Source: Viola odorata (taxonomy: Eukaryota; Streptophyta; Magnoliopsida; Malpighiales; Violaceae). From it: 64,000 bases of DNA. The DNA is taken from contig OY829537.1 of the NCBI GenBank assembly GCA_963691705.1, positions 74,607,352-74,671,351 of the forward strand. The letters are read 5' to 3'. Below the pieces are notes generated by a model. That model saw nothing but the letters and a program-made list of their open reading frames with translations. It had not been told where the DNA came from and made no database searches. A program made the translations under genes and the position numbers. Shown here in pieces: positions 31,790 to 44,143 of this stretch (positions are counted from its first letter, which is position 1; each line of letters opens with the position of its first letter).

Positions 31790-33110
31790 CGCTCAAAAAC
31801 CCTTCCTCTTCTCTGCTTTCCTCGCGGCGCTGCTTTCCTCCATCTCCCTCATCCACTACCACAGCCACCACTCTCCACCACCACCACCACCCTAACGCTG
31901 AAGATCGGGTGCTATTTCCCCGCCACCCTCTTCCACGGAACGATACAAATTCTCCTCCTCGTCCTTCTCTAATTAATAATTCATTCCCTCTCCCTTCCCC
32001 GCTTAAGGTAACCTTTACCCATCACTTTCTTCCCAATCTTTCATTTTTAGGGTTTTATTGTTTGCTTTCTTATCTTATCGCATCATCAATTGGTTGACCG
32101 TGTTTCAATTTCTTTTTGATCTGATTCGGTTTTTAATCCTATACTGTGCGCGTATGTCTAAAATTTCCATTTTTTCCCGTCGCTTTCACGAAGGCCATTT
32201 CTACCTCCTGAATAGGAATGAGTAAATTTTACAACAAACCCTTTAATCGCAAAATCCAAAATTTAGAATGAGTACTAGTAATAATAATTGATGGCTATTG
32301 AAGATTCTAATACTTGAAACAATGATCTCGAATTTAATGTATGTTTTTATTGATTTAACAGAACTCATGAATCCCATGTTGCAGTAGTGCATCATCCTAG
32401 AATTGGCGCATTAGGTTCAGGCTTAGTTTTGGTTGTCTGTTTTCACTTGTGTTCTACTGCTTTCATGCAATAGTAGTTTTAGAATTTTCAGAGTCTAGAA
32501 TATGATCTATATCACTGCATTTATGAATTAGAGAGTTGTGCTTTACTTTATGTAAATCAAATAAGCACTAACTAGAAAAGAACTCTTGTTGTTACTGCAT
32601 TAGGTCCCCTCTCTGATAGATCATTTGAAGGAATTCAGGGTCCACAAAATATGGTGCTATCTAGTTCAGAAAAATTTGACAGTGAAGTTGACAAATGAGC
32701 AGGTTTTTCATCATTTTCTGTTCTTTTCAAGAGTTCATGTGTAGACTGAAAATGGTGAAGGATGCTAGAAAATCATTGAAAGAATCCGGTGTATCGGGTA
32801 CGATACTCATTCCTCACTTCCATGTTTTTTCTTTCTTAATACCATCCAAGCCTGTCCACTCAGAGAGTTGGATTTCTCATTGTTTCAAGCTTGGATGAAG
32901 GGTTTTGGTATTTTGGTGCATTTCCTCTACAGAATGTTTCTGTTTCTTTTTCTTTTTTATATATTTTGTTTGGCCGATAACAGTTGTCAGTGCTATTGTC
33001 AGATTTCTCCAAGACTTTGGTATCTGGGTCTGTTCAATGGAATCGGATATACGAAGGCGCAATCGAAGATGGTATAGTTCATTCTATCTCGTTATTGATA
33101 TTTTGTTTTT
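31790..33110 (+). pseudogene. Gene-like exon fragments carried by the hAT-like element
   Basis: 31790-32008 resembles a plant first exon: a Ser/Pro/His-rich leader including LHHHHHHPNAEDRVLFPRHP, then SLINNSFPLPSPLK followed by gtaacc. About 32357-32425 reads THESHVAVVHHPRIGALGSG after an acceptor-like aacag. About 32745-32800 reads LKMVKDARKSLKESG. AT-rich stretches between them look like introns. I do not recognise the protein and cannot show one open frame. Confidence 0.3.
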
Positions 33111-33117
33111 TCAGTTT

Positions 33118-33190
33118 ACAAGGATTGAACCCCTGACCTTTAAAGGGATCCTCCCACACCACTGTCCGAACCCCAGTGGCTTCTCATTAT
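33118..33190 (-). repeat. tRNA-derived SINE-like fragment
   Basis: On the minus strand, cagtggtgtgggagg (A-box-like) and ggtcaggggttcaatcc (B-box) are about 30 bases apart, as in tRNA-derived SINEs. Confidence 0.45.
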
Positions 33191-33934
33191 TGATGTTTAA
33201 TAATATACTTTTTCATGTAGAAAAGAAACCTATTTCATTCCTTTTAGTTTGTCTATTGATATTTGATAGTCTGCATCATCCCAGGATTAACTTCCTCGTC
33301 ATTCATCTCCTTGATAAGGACCAGGACAAAAGTTGTAGAATGATGTCCAAAATTACGGCTAATTTGTGGTGCAAGAATCACTTGTCTACCTTTCAAGTCT
33401 ATTCTCATTCACTTCTATTTTAATGTATGTTTCTTACGCTTGATTAGCCAACTTGGGTTTTGCATGCATCGGTTCGTTGAATGGGTGAGAATTAGAGAAT
33501 TGTTGCTTTTTTTGCGTTAAGATTTCTACGTAGTTCAGGTCTAATTGTTTTAAGGTCTACAATAGGAAAAAGGATAAGATATAAATCATGCAAGATGAAA
33601 CACCTGATATAATTAGTTTGACTTCTGATTGCTGGTTTTCGTTGACAACAGAAATACATACAATTTTAAATTGAGTACATATGTAATTTATTTAATGTTT
33701 ATGCAAGGATTTTATTTTTAAATTCGTTTATTTCAATGTAGTATTTGTGTAAAAATTTAAATGTGTAAAATATATAGTATAAAACTTGTTAACTAAAGAA
33801 TCAAATCAATAACAACTTGTTTTTATAAAATATTTATTTTAAAATTTTTCGTAAAGAAATTTGGCATTATAATTGGACCATTACTTAAAAAAGCAAAAAC
33901 CCATATAAAAAAATATATAAAAAATTTCGAAAAT
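33191..33934. other. AT-rich interior of the hAT-like element, nothing recognised
   Basis: Open stretches are short and lack recognisable motifs. 33700-33890 is very AT-rich. Confidence 0.4.
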
Positions 33935-34294
33935 TCGGGTCAGCCCGACCCGACCCGAATTTGCACGGGTCAACCCGACCCGAATATGTATGGGTTGGCA
34001 GGTTTGACAGCCAGACGGGTCGTAGCGGGTCGAGCTGACCCGTTTATGACCCGCTTAGACCCTATAGTGATAAGACCAAAACGGCGTCGTTTTGGTCAAT
34101 TAGATCAAATTGGCGTCATTTTCGTTAAGATAAAACGGCGTCGTTTTGCTTAACGGGTCAAATGGGTCGGGTCGGGTTGACCCGCTACCCGGCGGGTCAA
34201 AAATGGGTCGGGTCATTTTTGACCCGTTACCCGACAGGTCAGTGATAAACGGGTCGGGTCGACCCGTTTTGACACCCACACCCCTACTCACAAA

Positions 34295-35180
34295 AATACA
34301 AAAATATTTAGAAGAAAGTTGATTTAGTTCAAGTTTATCCATTAACGTTTAAATGCCTTACTAAATCAATTTTCTTTTTTAAAAGTAGGGTCAGAATATA
34401 ATCATAAATCTTGTCACTTTTGGATTTGTAATTAGTGTGTTTGAATTACTCATTTGAAAATGAAAATCCTAGTAGATTATTATATCATCTAAAATAGAAA
34501 TCTTGTACACACGTTTTGAAAATCATATTTGAGTAGCAAGAAAGTTGTTTCAATCCGGTATCAAAAAGAGGATAGTGACTGGAAAAAAGAAAAAAGAAAT
34601 GTAACACGTGGGAAATATATGGCAGATATTTTTTGGCTCCTAACTTTTCTTTCTAAAATTGAAGGACAAAAATTGGCCAAAATTCAGTCCAGTAACACAA
34701 AAAACTTACAAAAGGCTTTTCTTGGGCACCAAAAAGTTTTGCGAAAAGTTTCAAATATCTGAATAGTGCTAGAAATACTAATTACAACTACATGGCAAAA
34801 GATACTAATTACAAATCGATGCAACTTTCGCTTCCCGGGTCTTTCTTAACCCAAAAATATGCTTTCCTAAACAATAATAACAAAAAAAGAGGTTCATCTC
34901 AACTACAAAGATGTAATAATAATTGAAATTGTCAAAACAAAGATGGAAAATGGTAACAAATTCTCGGGAGACTGAGACAGTCTTGTAAAAACTTCAATTT
35001 GAAGCAGGTTCACAATATGTTCAGTCACAAAAGAAAAAAGCATTTCGGTTGCGATTGAAAAGATGGAAGAACTGAAACGAAAAAAGATGGTTTCACCACC
35101 CCTTCAGACACAACAAAGTTCCCCCTCTCAACTAGGAATTTCATCAAATTCCATCCATATAGGCGTTCTAAATCTCATGA
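34295..35180. other. Downstream flank of the CID-type gene
   Basis: Non-coding AT-rich DNA that probably includes the 3' UTR of the minus-strand gene ending at 35181. No further feature is supported. Confidence 0.4.
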
Positions 35181-38100
35181 TTAATCAATGCATTGTGGAC
35201 GAGTAACTCGTGGCCGCACGGGTGTCTTTGAAGGACTCACCCTACAAAATTAAAACATCCCATGCTATTAGGATATCTGCTAAAAATCAAAGTCCTTTAG
35301 GGAAAGAAGAAAAGTTCTCTCTGGTTTCAACACTATTTTTTGTCCTTAAGTTTTGCTGAGAATTTACAATTAAACACATTTATAACCTATGTACCAAATT
35401 GCAACACGTGTTCGTAATATAAGTTCAAAAATAGCACATCGGCTTATATCTGTAGTTCATAGAACGTACCTGATAGGCTGCGTTCCCAGGACCATCCCAC
35501 TACAATTCAGTGCAACTATGGCACTATCAGCCTGCTTGCACAACAAAAAGAATTAGCAAGCAAGCATAGATATGGCTTATAATTATAAGTATTATGGCAA
35601 AATGTTCTGCGATTCTCGCTAAGTATTTAGGTTACATTTGTGAGCATGCGCATGTGCAGCTGTAGGTGTGAGCCTGTGTGATATAATGCATGCCTGATCA
35701 TCAACAATGCAACTCCTCATGTAAACAGGATTTTGAGAAAATGTATTTATCATGCTATATGGAACTGTGACTAGAAACACAAATTCATTCCACATTCCTC
35801 TCCTTCGCCTATTTCTTTCCCGTCATGCTCTGCCCAACCGAATAATTTGGACGCCTTTCACTTGATTAACTTGTCACAAAATCACTAGTTTTCTTGCATG
35901 AAACAACACAATGACCAAATTCCTCACTTTGCTGTATCGTAAATCCCATTTTCTTTCCAAAACCATAAAATGTTGCACCATCTCTCAATCAATTGACCCA
36001 CACTATCATCCACTACTATTTTTCATAGAATAATTAAAAGATGACAGCTCAAGGCCACAGTTTTAAAACAAAGAGCATCAGGAAGAAGAAGAAAACTGAA
36101 CAACTTACACAAGCACACATTTAAATCAACTTAAACTTTCACTCGAATCCTGTTGTACATTGACCACAAGAGAGGGAAGGAGAGGTGGAGAGAATGCAGG
36201 CTAAAACTGTTCAATAGTTTGACTAAAAGAAGGGATATAAATGTTATAGATAACGAAAGCATAAAAAGCAATTCACTATAACAAGAGAGTTCAATCAAGT
36301 TATTGCCACTGAGGAAAGAAGAACAGAAACACGAAGAGAAAAATGTTTAACAAGTCAATAAAACTAAAGTTGTAAGTAAAGTAGTTTCTGCATACCTACA
36401 ATGGCCTTTAAAGTAGTAAGAGCACTAAACAATTCTTACCCTTGCTCATGGCATAAAAGCTACAAAAGAATTTACTTTTCTTTCTTTATGTGTGCATTTG
36501 CTTTCGATAATGACTTGACAGGAAGACCAAATAAATGATGAGGCTCAATCAAACTATAAAACATATCATGAAGATGCTAAAAGTGTGCACATATAGACCC
36601 GTCACCACAGAAATTGCACTTGAACAGGTTACCTCAAACTGGCACTAACTTGAGAACAGTAATTAGTATTAGTCGCCCAAAGATTGCTTTAAACTGAGTA
36701 CCCAACAAAGTTTCCAAAACATAGACATTATGCTTCAACACACACCAATAACAAGTTTTCATGCCTCATCCAGCAAAAGGATCGGCTCTCATTTTGAAAT
36801 CTAGTGAATATCAAGAAAGTGTCAACAAGCAAAAGCAAGAATTCATCAAGATCAACAAGCAAACGTAAAATACTTTTTAGTGTATGCGCAACACAATGCT
36901 ATATGCAACCTATTTTCCAGTTAATTCCTAATTCCTATCCTTGTAGGTGTATGGTCCTTGATCAATCCCAGTTCCATATGTATCAGTAATCAAACCTACC
37001 CTAACACTCTACACTACAAATCCCACATTTGCAACACTATTTTTTCTTGATATATGATTTCCGAACATGATGTAACTCAAGGATTTCACATAATTAATCA
37101 CTAGCATAAACTTACCATAGCAAACTCAACAAAAGCTATACGAGTTGAATGCACATGATCCCCCAAAAGCCTCAAGCGAGTAACCTGTGAATGATCAGAA
37201 ATAAGAAGGATAAGGAACAGCAATTGTACAAGTTCCAAAGAACTCTAGACAGCCCTACAGCAGGACAGCTGTGTTAGTGCTTTCCTCACCTCACCGCAAG
37301 TTGATTCAAAGAAATTCTTGACTTCAGCTTGAGCAATCTGCACAAACAATGAATCATTATTCAAACAGATAAAGTGTAGTGATATCTTCTAAAACAAGAG
37401 GAGCATGTTAAAAAAATATATGAAACATAAAGGAGGAACCAGAACGGCAGAACAGAATACTATAAAGATCCATCTCTTTAAAAAGTGCTACCTTTTTATC
37501 AATATTTGTACAGTAAACTGTCCTGGTACACATCTCACGTTCATCTTCCGACTGCCCAAAAAAAGGCCACATCAGCAGGCAACCTTGAGTAGTTATATTT
37601 AATAGCAAAAACATCCCAAACTAGAAGGATGAATGGTCCACAGTGCTATTTAATCATACCCTAGGAAGAAATGTAGGATTCACTGGAAGAATGGCAGTTT
37701 TTGAAGGCAAGACTCTAACAGGATAGTACCCAAGCATCGTTCCACCAAGGTTTAAGGCTGCTCTGGCACCACCTGTTGGTAAGAGTCCAATACATGTAAG
37801 ATATGAACTGTTTATTTAATGTTAGCTTGAGCGAGAAAAAAAACATTCCAAATAAGTGGCAACAGCAACCGACTTACGTTCATCAGCAAACTCGACAAAA
37901 GCAAAACGAAGGACTGAATGTGGATCCCCACACACTCGGCAATCAACAACCTTAAAACCAAAATGAAAAAGAAATGAGATCTTAAACCATGCTCGTGGAA
38001 AGGAGCGAATAGTTTAAGTGAAAAGAAATTTATCCTCATATGATCCAGATCCACCACAAGGCAGGCAGTGTAAATCACATGTTTTGCAAAAATTTCAACA

Positions 38101-40667
38101 GAAAGACTGACATAAGAATTGGTCTTGGTGCTTCTCTCTGAGTGCACCCATACAATGAAGTAAGGAAGTTCTAAAACCAAATAGTACCAAAGACACAAAA
38201 TGCTAAAAACAGAAAAGATTTGGTTTGCCTGAAAGTTGACGAGGAATACTGGATGATTTTGATCTTAATGTAACTTCTTAAGACAATTTTATAAAAAAAA
38301 AATCCAGGGCTCAATCATTCTAAGCTCAGGATTTATACATAATCTAAGGCATTTTCAAAAAGGAAAAATGACAAGTCTCTTTTATTCTAAGGTCAAAAAA
38401 TTATGCTGGCCTAAAAATCACAAGGTGTAAAAGGTTGTTAACAACTAACATAAGTGGTTGGAGCTAAAAAAAGTTCAAAAGTTAAGGAAGGATATTTATT
38501 TGTAGACCTATTGCTAATTCTTAAGCTATAAACAACAACTCATAGTAAAAAGAACCTTCTTTAGAAAATAATAACATTGATGAAAAAACCCATTTCATAG
38601 ATAATCAAATAAAATATAGAATAGTGAATCTAATGTAATACTCTTTTCTTTTGTTTTTTTAACAGAAGGTGATAATCATATTTGAAGGTGAAAAATCAAG
38701 TCTTCCGCCAGAGTTTAGCAGGTGGACAGAACACTATTGTGTCTAGGAAAATTACAACTTCACTCCCACAAAAGCTTTGGAATTTCTAACAATAACTGTG
38801 TCTATGAGGAGGAAGCATGTATGTGTGTTTTAGAATTGAGGAGCTCATGACTCAGTACACATTCCAACAGACAAGCTGGAGTAAGATTATAGATCATAAT
38901 CATGTAGTATTATTTAAAAGATATAACAAGTATTTCTATAAAAATCAGTAAACATAAAAGCCACTTCTAAGCCAGCATTTTAACGTACTTGTCCACAGCC
39001 ACTAAATAAGCCAGCAAGCCGCTCTTCAGTCACCTAATATTTGAAAGAGGCGAAGTTACAGTTATAGAAATGTCTTGATACTTGGAACAGAACAACAAAA
39101 ACGGTATCTATGACAAATGCACAAGAATCAGAACCGTACATGCTGGTCAATATCAGATACATATACAGTGCGTCTAATGCTATCTTCTCGTTGAGCTCTG
39201 TAAGCCCTCCCATTCAACCTCTTTCTCCCCTGGGTAAAGCCATTTCTTCTCTGGATAACAACAAAAATGAAACAAAGCTCACATGAGAAGTTACAAATAT
39301 ATGAGTAAATGTGGGAATCAGACACAAGCATTCCAAAGAACAAGTAACTATTTCTTTGTCCTTTTTTTTCGCTTCACCCTGCAAAAGATAGTCACTCTAA
39401 CATTGCCATTCCATTTCCAGCCACGTTCTGCCACTCCTAGATCATTACAGTTCATAAAACACAAAATGCAACCAAAAAACGAGACTGATCCTCCAATTGG
39501 TCAATCAAAGTTAATAGGCAGACAATAGCCAGATAAATATCCAGATCAAATTCCATGATGCTTTAGAGTAGAATGGTCAAGAAAGATTCAACAAATTCAT
39601 AAATGCAAATGCAAAACACCAGCAGAAATATCCACCTCATGACATCGATTAATATAGTATAAAACAAAAGGATAATACAGATAACAATACACAATAAAAA
39701 CCACAACATAAAATAAGATCATAGATGAAGAATGCCAATTTTATTAGCAAGGATAAACAGAAAAACGGGTTTCAAAAACAATTCACAATCATATAAATAT
39801 AACTGTATTTCACCTAAAAAAGAACATGAGAAACTCAAAATTGGCAACTTCAATTCAAGCCATCAAGCTAAATATGAACAACAGAATAGCAAATCAGGAA
39901 CCTCTTTCAGTAATAAAACTGCAACAGCAAACCCCATAACATTTTCAATAGGAACCATATTGTTGATGATCATAGTTGGAAAAGAATACAAAACCCAAAA
40001 CCCCAAATCAAATAAAACCCTAAAGCACAAATCTTTTTTTAAAAAAAATTAGTGCCAAATTTTAGAAAAAATCAAATCAACCCATGTTCTGGAGTCAAAA
40101 TAAATTGATAGTGATCAAAAAAACTATTTTTTAAAAAATGATAGACACAAGCTCCACATCCCGGTTCAGGAACTAAAAGCTCACTTAAAACAGATTTCAC
40201 AGAGAACGAAACTGCAGAAACGCAGCAAGCCATTGTCCCAAAAACAGACGGAATCAAGAAAATAACAAAAACCCATCGATCAAAACTGAATGGAAACGGA
40301 ATTGATATCAAAATGGGAATGATCAAGGACATAATTACGAAAGTACCCTTCGGTTAGCAGGGAAATTGTCATTGGCCGATTGCTTATTAGCCAGTGCTGC
40401 AACATTGTTGAGATGGTAGAGATGATTGTTATAAGCAGAAGGGACGAACTCCTTGGCCAAAGGATTCAACTTTGTGAACATTTCCACAAGCTTCTGCACA
40501 GTGAATTCTGATTCCGACTTGGGTTTGGAATCAGCATCAAAATTCTTGGTGTTCATGGTGGTGGTGGTTTTGATCATGTCAGTGGTGGCAGTGTTGGTGG
40601 CGGTGGCGGTGGCGGTGGCGGTGGCGGTGGCGGTGGCGGTGGCGGTGGACTCAACAACCGCAGCCAT
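35181..40667 (-). CDS. PABP-interacting RNA-binding protein (CID8-13 type, PAM2 + 2 RRM)
   Basis: Ten exons, each with GT-AG borders that keep frame: 40667-40347, 39250-39140, 39033-38989, 37950-37878, 37772-37660, 37551-37492, 37337-37290, 37184-37116, 35531-35470, 35241-35181; 320 codons. A Thr-Ala repeat near residues 7-24 is followed by the PAM2 motif LNPLAKEFVPSAY (about residues 66-80), which in this family binds the MLLE domain of poly(A)-binding protein. A basic patch (GRKRLNGRAYRAQRED) precedes RRM1 (RNP2 VYVSDI, RNP1 LRFAFVEF), and RRM2 has VYCTNI and TRIAFVEF. It ends RVTRPQCID. This is the layout of Arabidopsis CID8-CID13. Probable role: mRNA binding and translation or stability through PABP. 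Introns 1, 3 and 8 are each over 1 kb. It appears intact. Which CID paralogue it represents cannot be told by eye. Confidence 0.93.
40599..40648. repeat. Coding hexanucleotide microsatellite (GGTGGC)n
   Basis: About eight uninterrupted GGTGGC units at the 5' end of the CID-type gene. On the coding strand they read ACCGCC, giving an alternating Thr-Ala tract. Unit-number changes stay in frame, so length polymorphism is expected. Confidence 0.9.
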
Positions 40668-41049
40668 AGATACAGAAGATCAAAACTCAAAAACCAACAG
40701 AATAGAATAGATTCTCTTCAGCGTTGTTCTCTAATAAATTATATATTATTTCTGAAAGAAATCAAAAGCAGTACTTTTTTTAAAACATAAAAATAAGGAA
40801 ACGGTGAAAGACCCAACAACAAAGCTCTGGTTTTTTTTAATGGGTTTTTATTACAGGTTTATGGATGGAAGGTGGGGACTCAGATTGAGAGAGAAATGTA
40901 GAAACTTTATTTATAAACAGAAAGCCATTGATGAGGAGAAGAAAATGAGGTTTCTGTTGATGAATATGAGCAGAAAAGGAAATGAATGTGAGTGATCAAA
41001 GTTGGGTTTTTTTCTCTCTTTATTTTTATTTTTTCAATTTTTTTATCAG

Positions 41050-41160
41050 TAATAAATTAGGTAGAGAGAGAGAGTTAGGGTTTTTGGGGAGAAAATAAGA
41101 AGAGAAAGAACAGTTGGCTTCTTTCTTGCTTTTCTTATTTTGGTTTTTTTTTTTTTTTAT
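41050..41160 (-). promoter_or_regulatory. 5' UTR/proximal promoter of the CID-type gene with telo-box
   Basis: On the minus strand this reads ttctctccccaaaaaccctaactctctctctc, a plant-leader-like CT-rich stretch containing a telo-box (AAACCCTAA, + strand 41075-41083). Telo-boxes with CT tracts are common near start sites of plant translation-related genes. It lies about 400 bases upstream of the ATG, so a 5' UTR intron may be present. Confidence 0.4.
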
Positions 41161-41689
41161 CTTTCTTGAAGTTTAGAGTAGAGAGCTTAGCTGAGGAAGA
41201 GGAGGAGAGTATGTTTTTTATTTCCCTTTTTTGTTTAATTTTTTTTTTTTTTAGAAGAATCAAGTTGGTGGGTTTAAAAAAAATATATATTAATAACAAT
41301 AACAATGTGGGAATAATTATATATTATAGCAATAAGAATATTAAAAAAATAAAATCAACCAACATTAGTTATTGTACAATAGTTAGCTGGGAATGAAAAG
41401 AATCATATTAGAAGACTCATTTTTTTAAAAGATTAATGGTGTTGGAATAAGATTAATTTCATATGAAAGGACATAAAAATAAAAATAAAAAGTATTTTTT
41501 AAAAATAATTATATAAAAAAAAGAAGGACAGCTAACGTAAGATGACATTAAGCCCCCAGTAGAGGTTTTTACCGTTTTTGTCAGTGAGCAGTGGATATGA
41601 TGATATATGCATCTATTCTGTTATGGGAAAAATATTTTAGGATGCTTGAGTTATTTTCTTTCTTAAACAATAGCTTTTGATGTTTACAA
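41161..41689. other. AT-rich upstream region, nothing further recognised
   Basis: Upstream of the presumed leader of the CID-type gene. Poly-T and AT tracts only. Confidence 0.4.
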
Positions 41690-42565
41690 TTTTAAATTTT
41701 AGTCCTTGATATTTTTATATATTTTTAATTTTAGTTTATGTTTTTTAATTTTATGTACAAAACTCAAACGGAGCATTAAAAAAATATATTTAAAAATATA
41801 ATAAAAATTCAAAAAAATATACAACAAAAAGATGGAGATTAATTTTCTTTTTATAATACTTTTTAATAAGTAAAAAAAAAGAGATAAATAGGAGAAAAGC
41901 AAGAAATTATAAAAATAAAAAAAATTACATAAAAGTATATAAAATTCGTAAAAATATATAACAAATTGATTAGCTACTTAGGACTTGTTCGGTATTGTTT
42001 CTGTTTTTGGTTTTCTGTTTATTTCCTGACTTTTAAAATACAAAGCAGAAAATAAGAAATCAATTTTTCTGGTTTTCAAAATTATGATTCTTTTTTCATA
42101 AATTGTTCCCTTAAAAGAATAAATTTAAAATAAAAAATTATTTTACTAAATACGTTTTATATTTTTCTTTCAGGAAAAAAATAAAAATCAGAAACGAAAA
42201 CGATAACGAACAAACCCTTAGTTTTTTTGTAATTTTTTGAAATTCGTTATATATTTTTACGATTTTTTTATATTTTTATGTAATTTTTTGAAATTTTTAT
42301 CTAATATTTTTACTTTCTTCTATTTTTTATTATTTTTATTTCTTACTCTTATTTTTTTTTTATTAAAAAATATTATCATAATAAAATCAATCTCCATTTT
42401 TTATAATTTTTTGAATTTCTATTATATTTTCATATATTTTTATTATATTTTAATATAAAAATTATTTTTTTAATACTTCGTTAAAGTTTTGAACGGAAAT
42501 TTTAACAACATAAATTAAAGTCTAAAATTTATGAAGATGCCGGGGACTAAAAATTAGAGTCACAA
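41690..42565. mobile_element. Foldback element, about 280-bp imperfect arms
   Basis: The left arm (about 41690-41975) and the reverse complement of the right arm (about 42225-42565) share aattttagtcc, gtttatgtt, a 'gagcattaaaaaaata'/'gaagtattaaaaaaata' block, aaaaattcaaaaaa, gatggagatt and a long A-rich tail ending aaaatatataac.aat. The loop is occupied by the MITE 41981-42217. Non-coding. No target duplication was settled. Confidence 0.6.
41981..42217. mobile_element. Tourist-like (PIF/Harbinger) MITE, 237 bp, TSD TTA
   Basis: The left end is GGACTTGTTCGGTATTGTTT; the right end reverse-complemented is GGGTTTGTTCGTTATCGTTT. It is flanked by TTA at 41978-41980 and 42218-42220. It sits in the loop of the 41690-42565 foldback. 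Confidence 0.8.
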
Positions 42566-44140
42566 ATATCTGAAACTATTAATTAAGGAAGACAATACTT
42601 CGAGACCTTACATTATGTTTTACTACATCATCCGTAATTACAAACTACCAGTAGTATTTTTCTCATACTTTTTGTTCTCTTTCTTATTGTTCTCCACTGT
42701 ACTTGCAATAATTTTGATTTCAATAGTCAATTTTTTTATGTTTTTGTATTATTTTTATAGGCGTATGTTTGTATTGTTAAAACCTATCAGAGAAAGTAGT
42801 AGGACGTATCCCTATATTTGAATCACACCCTACATTTTATTTTTGTTCAACTTCAATTTGAACTCTAAGTTTGTGAATATTTTCAATGTGCACCCTAATT
42901 TTAAAATTATTTTAAAACTTATTTGGTCATTCATTAAGTAGCAAACTATTATTTTGATTTTGAATTTGAATTTTTTTTTTATTTCCACATCATCATCAGA
43001 ATGTGTAAAGAGAGCTCTCACATTATACTTTCTTTTAATTTCCACGTCGACAACTTTTAAGGCATTTTAAGAAATTACCAAACAGGTTTTAAGACAATTC
43101 TAAAATTAAGACGTGCTTTGCTAAAGTTAGTAAACATAGGGTTTAAATTGGACAAAAATAAAACGTAGGCTGTGATTTAGATATTGAGTACCAACGCAGA
43201 TGTGATTATACTACTCTTTCTAAATCTATGAGGTACAAATTTAATTGCATTTAGTATTCTTTATTAGCGACATGCCTCTATATTATTATATATCTTTTAA
43301 GATAATAAAATTGTCTATAATTTTTAAAATATTTTATATTCGACCTTATAAATTTTAAAGTCACAATATTAACCTTATTAATAAAAGTTTCAAACTTGAT
43401 TGTTGAATAAAAAAATTGCAAAACAGTATAAAAAAATTGCAAAACAGTATGAAAAATTATTAATCTAGTTTCTTTAACATGTAAAACTCGTAAAGACCCC
43501 GATGGCTTATTAACTAAATTTAAAAAAAACTCAAATAAGAATACTAAAAATAATTTAGATAATTACGTAATAAATAGAAACGAAAGTGATCGGAAAGTAA
43601 AAAAGTGCAAAGTGACTTTGATATTTGTTCTCTTTCAAATTTTCGTGTTTTAACTTCTTATTCATTTATTTTTTAAAATTTTATGTAATTAGTTTTCAGA
43701 TTTAAGTAATTAGTTTTTCATATTATTCAAAAAAATCTTATTTTGAATACTTGTTCAATGTTATAAGTAATTGGGGCCATAAAAATCTAACGTGTAATTA
43801 AAAAATAGTAGTACCACCCTTGAACTGTTACTGACTAGCAAAATATTTGTTGATCTTACCATTATATTTACATATTTTTTCCTAATTTTTATTATTTACC
43901 CTTTTTTTTTCAACAAAAAAGAATAACCATGATAGAGAGTCAAAATTGTAACTTTAGAATATTGTAAGTTTTAAGAGTACAGCAGTCCGAATAAATTTCT
44001 AATTGAAAACGTAAAGGTGTCGTCTTATTCAAAATGTTCAGAATCACAATTCCTAAATATTTTATTCATTTTTTTCGTAGACTAGGAAAGATTTTAAAGC
44101 CTTTCTTAGCCCAGAATTTCATTCCAAGTCCATCATTGCG
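42566..44140. other. AT-rich intergenic stretch
   Basis: No supported gene. A short tandem duplication (aaaaaattgcaaaacagtat, twice) lies at about 43411-43452. Confidence 0.5.
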
Positions 44141-44143
44141 TAA

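Larger units (their letters stand above)
26949..34286. mobile_element. hAT-like composite element bounded by an 8-bp duplication CTCACAAA
   Basis: The left end TAGGGGTGGCAATTTTACAC is preceded by CTCACAAA (26941-26948). The right end ...CACCCACACCCCTA is followed by CTCACAAA (34287-34294). An 8-bp duplication and TAGGGGTG termini are typical of hAT non-autonomous elements. Inside, another terminus-like CACCCCTA occurs at 31646, followed by TAGACCTGTCAAAATGGGTC, itself a hAT-like end. The interval is therefore probably two hAT-type pieces, with copia 27098-31276 inserted in the left one. No hAT transposase is present here. Confidence 0.6.
31649..34286. mobile_element. GGGTCGACCCG-rich hAT-like element with gene-like interior
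   Basis: Both ends are dense arrays of gggtc/gaccc palindromes (31656-31770 and 33935-34270) typical of one hAT MITE-like group. The left end is TAGACCTGTCAAAATGGGTC; the right end, reverse-complemented, is TAGGGGTGTGGGTGTCAAAA. A repeat aaaacggcgtcgttttg at 34078-34154 occurs twice. The interior looks like a captured gene with introns (see 31790-33110). No transposase. Confidence 0.5.

Noticed and set aside
40804..41396. Short + strand frames upstream of the CID-type gene
   Set aside because: They overlap the 5' leader/promoter on the opposite strand and have no motif.
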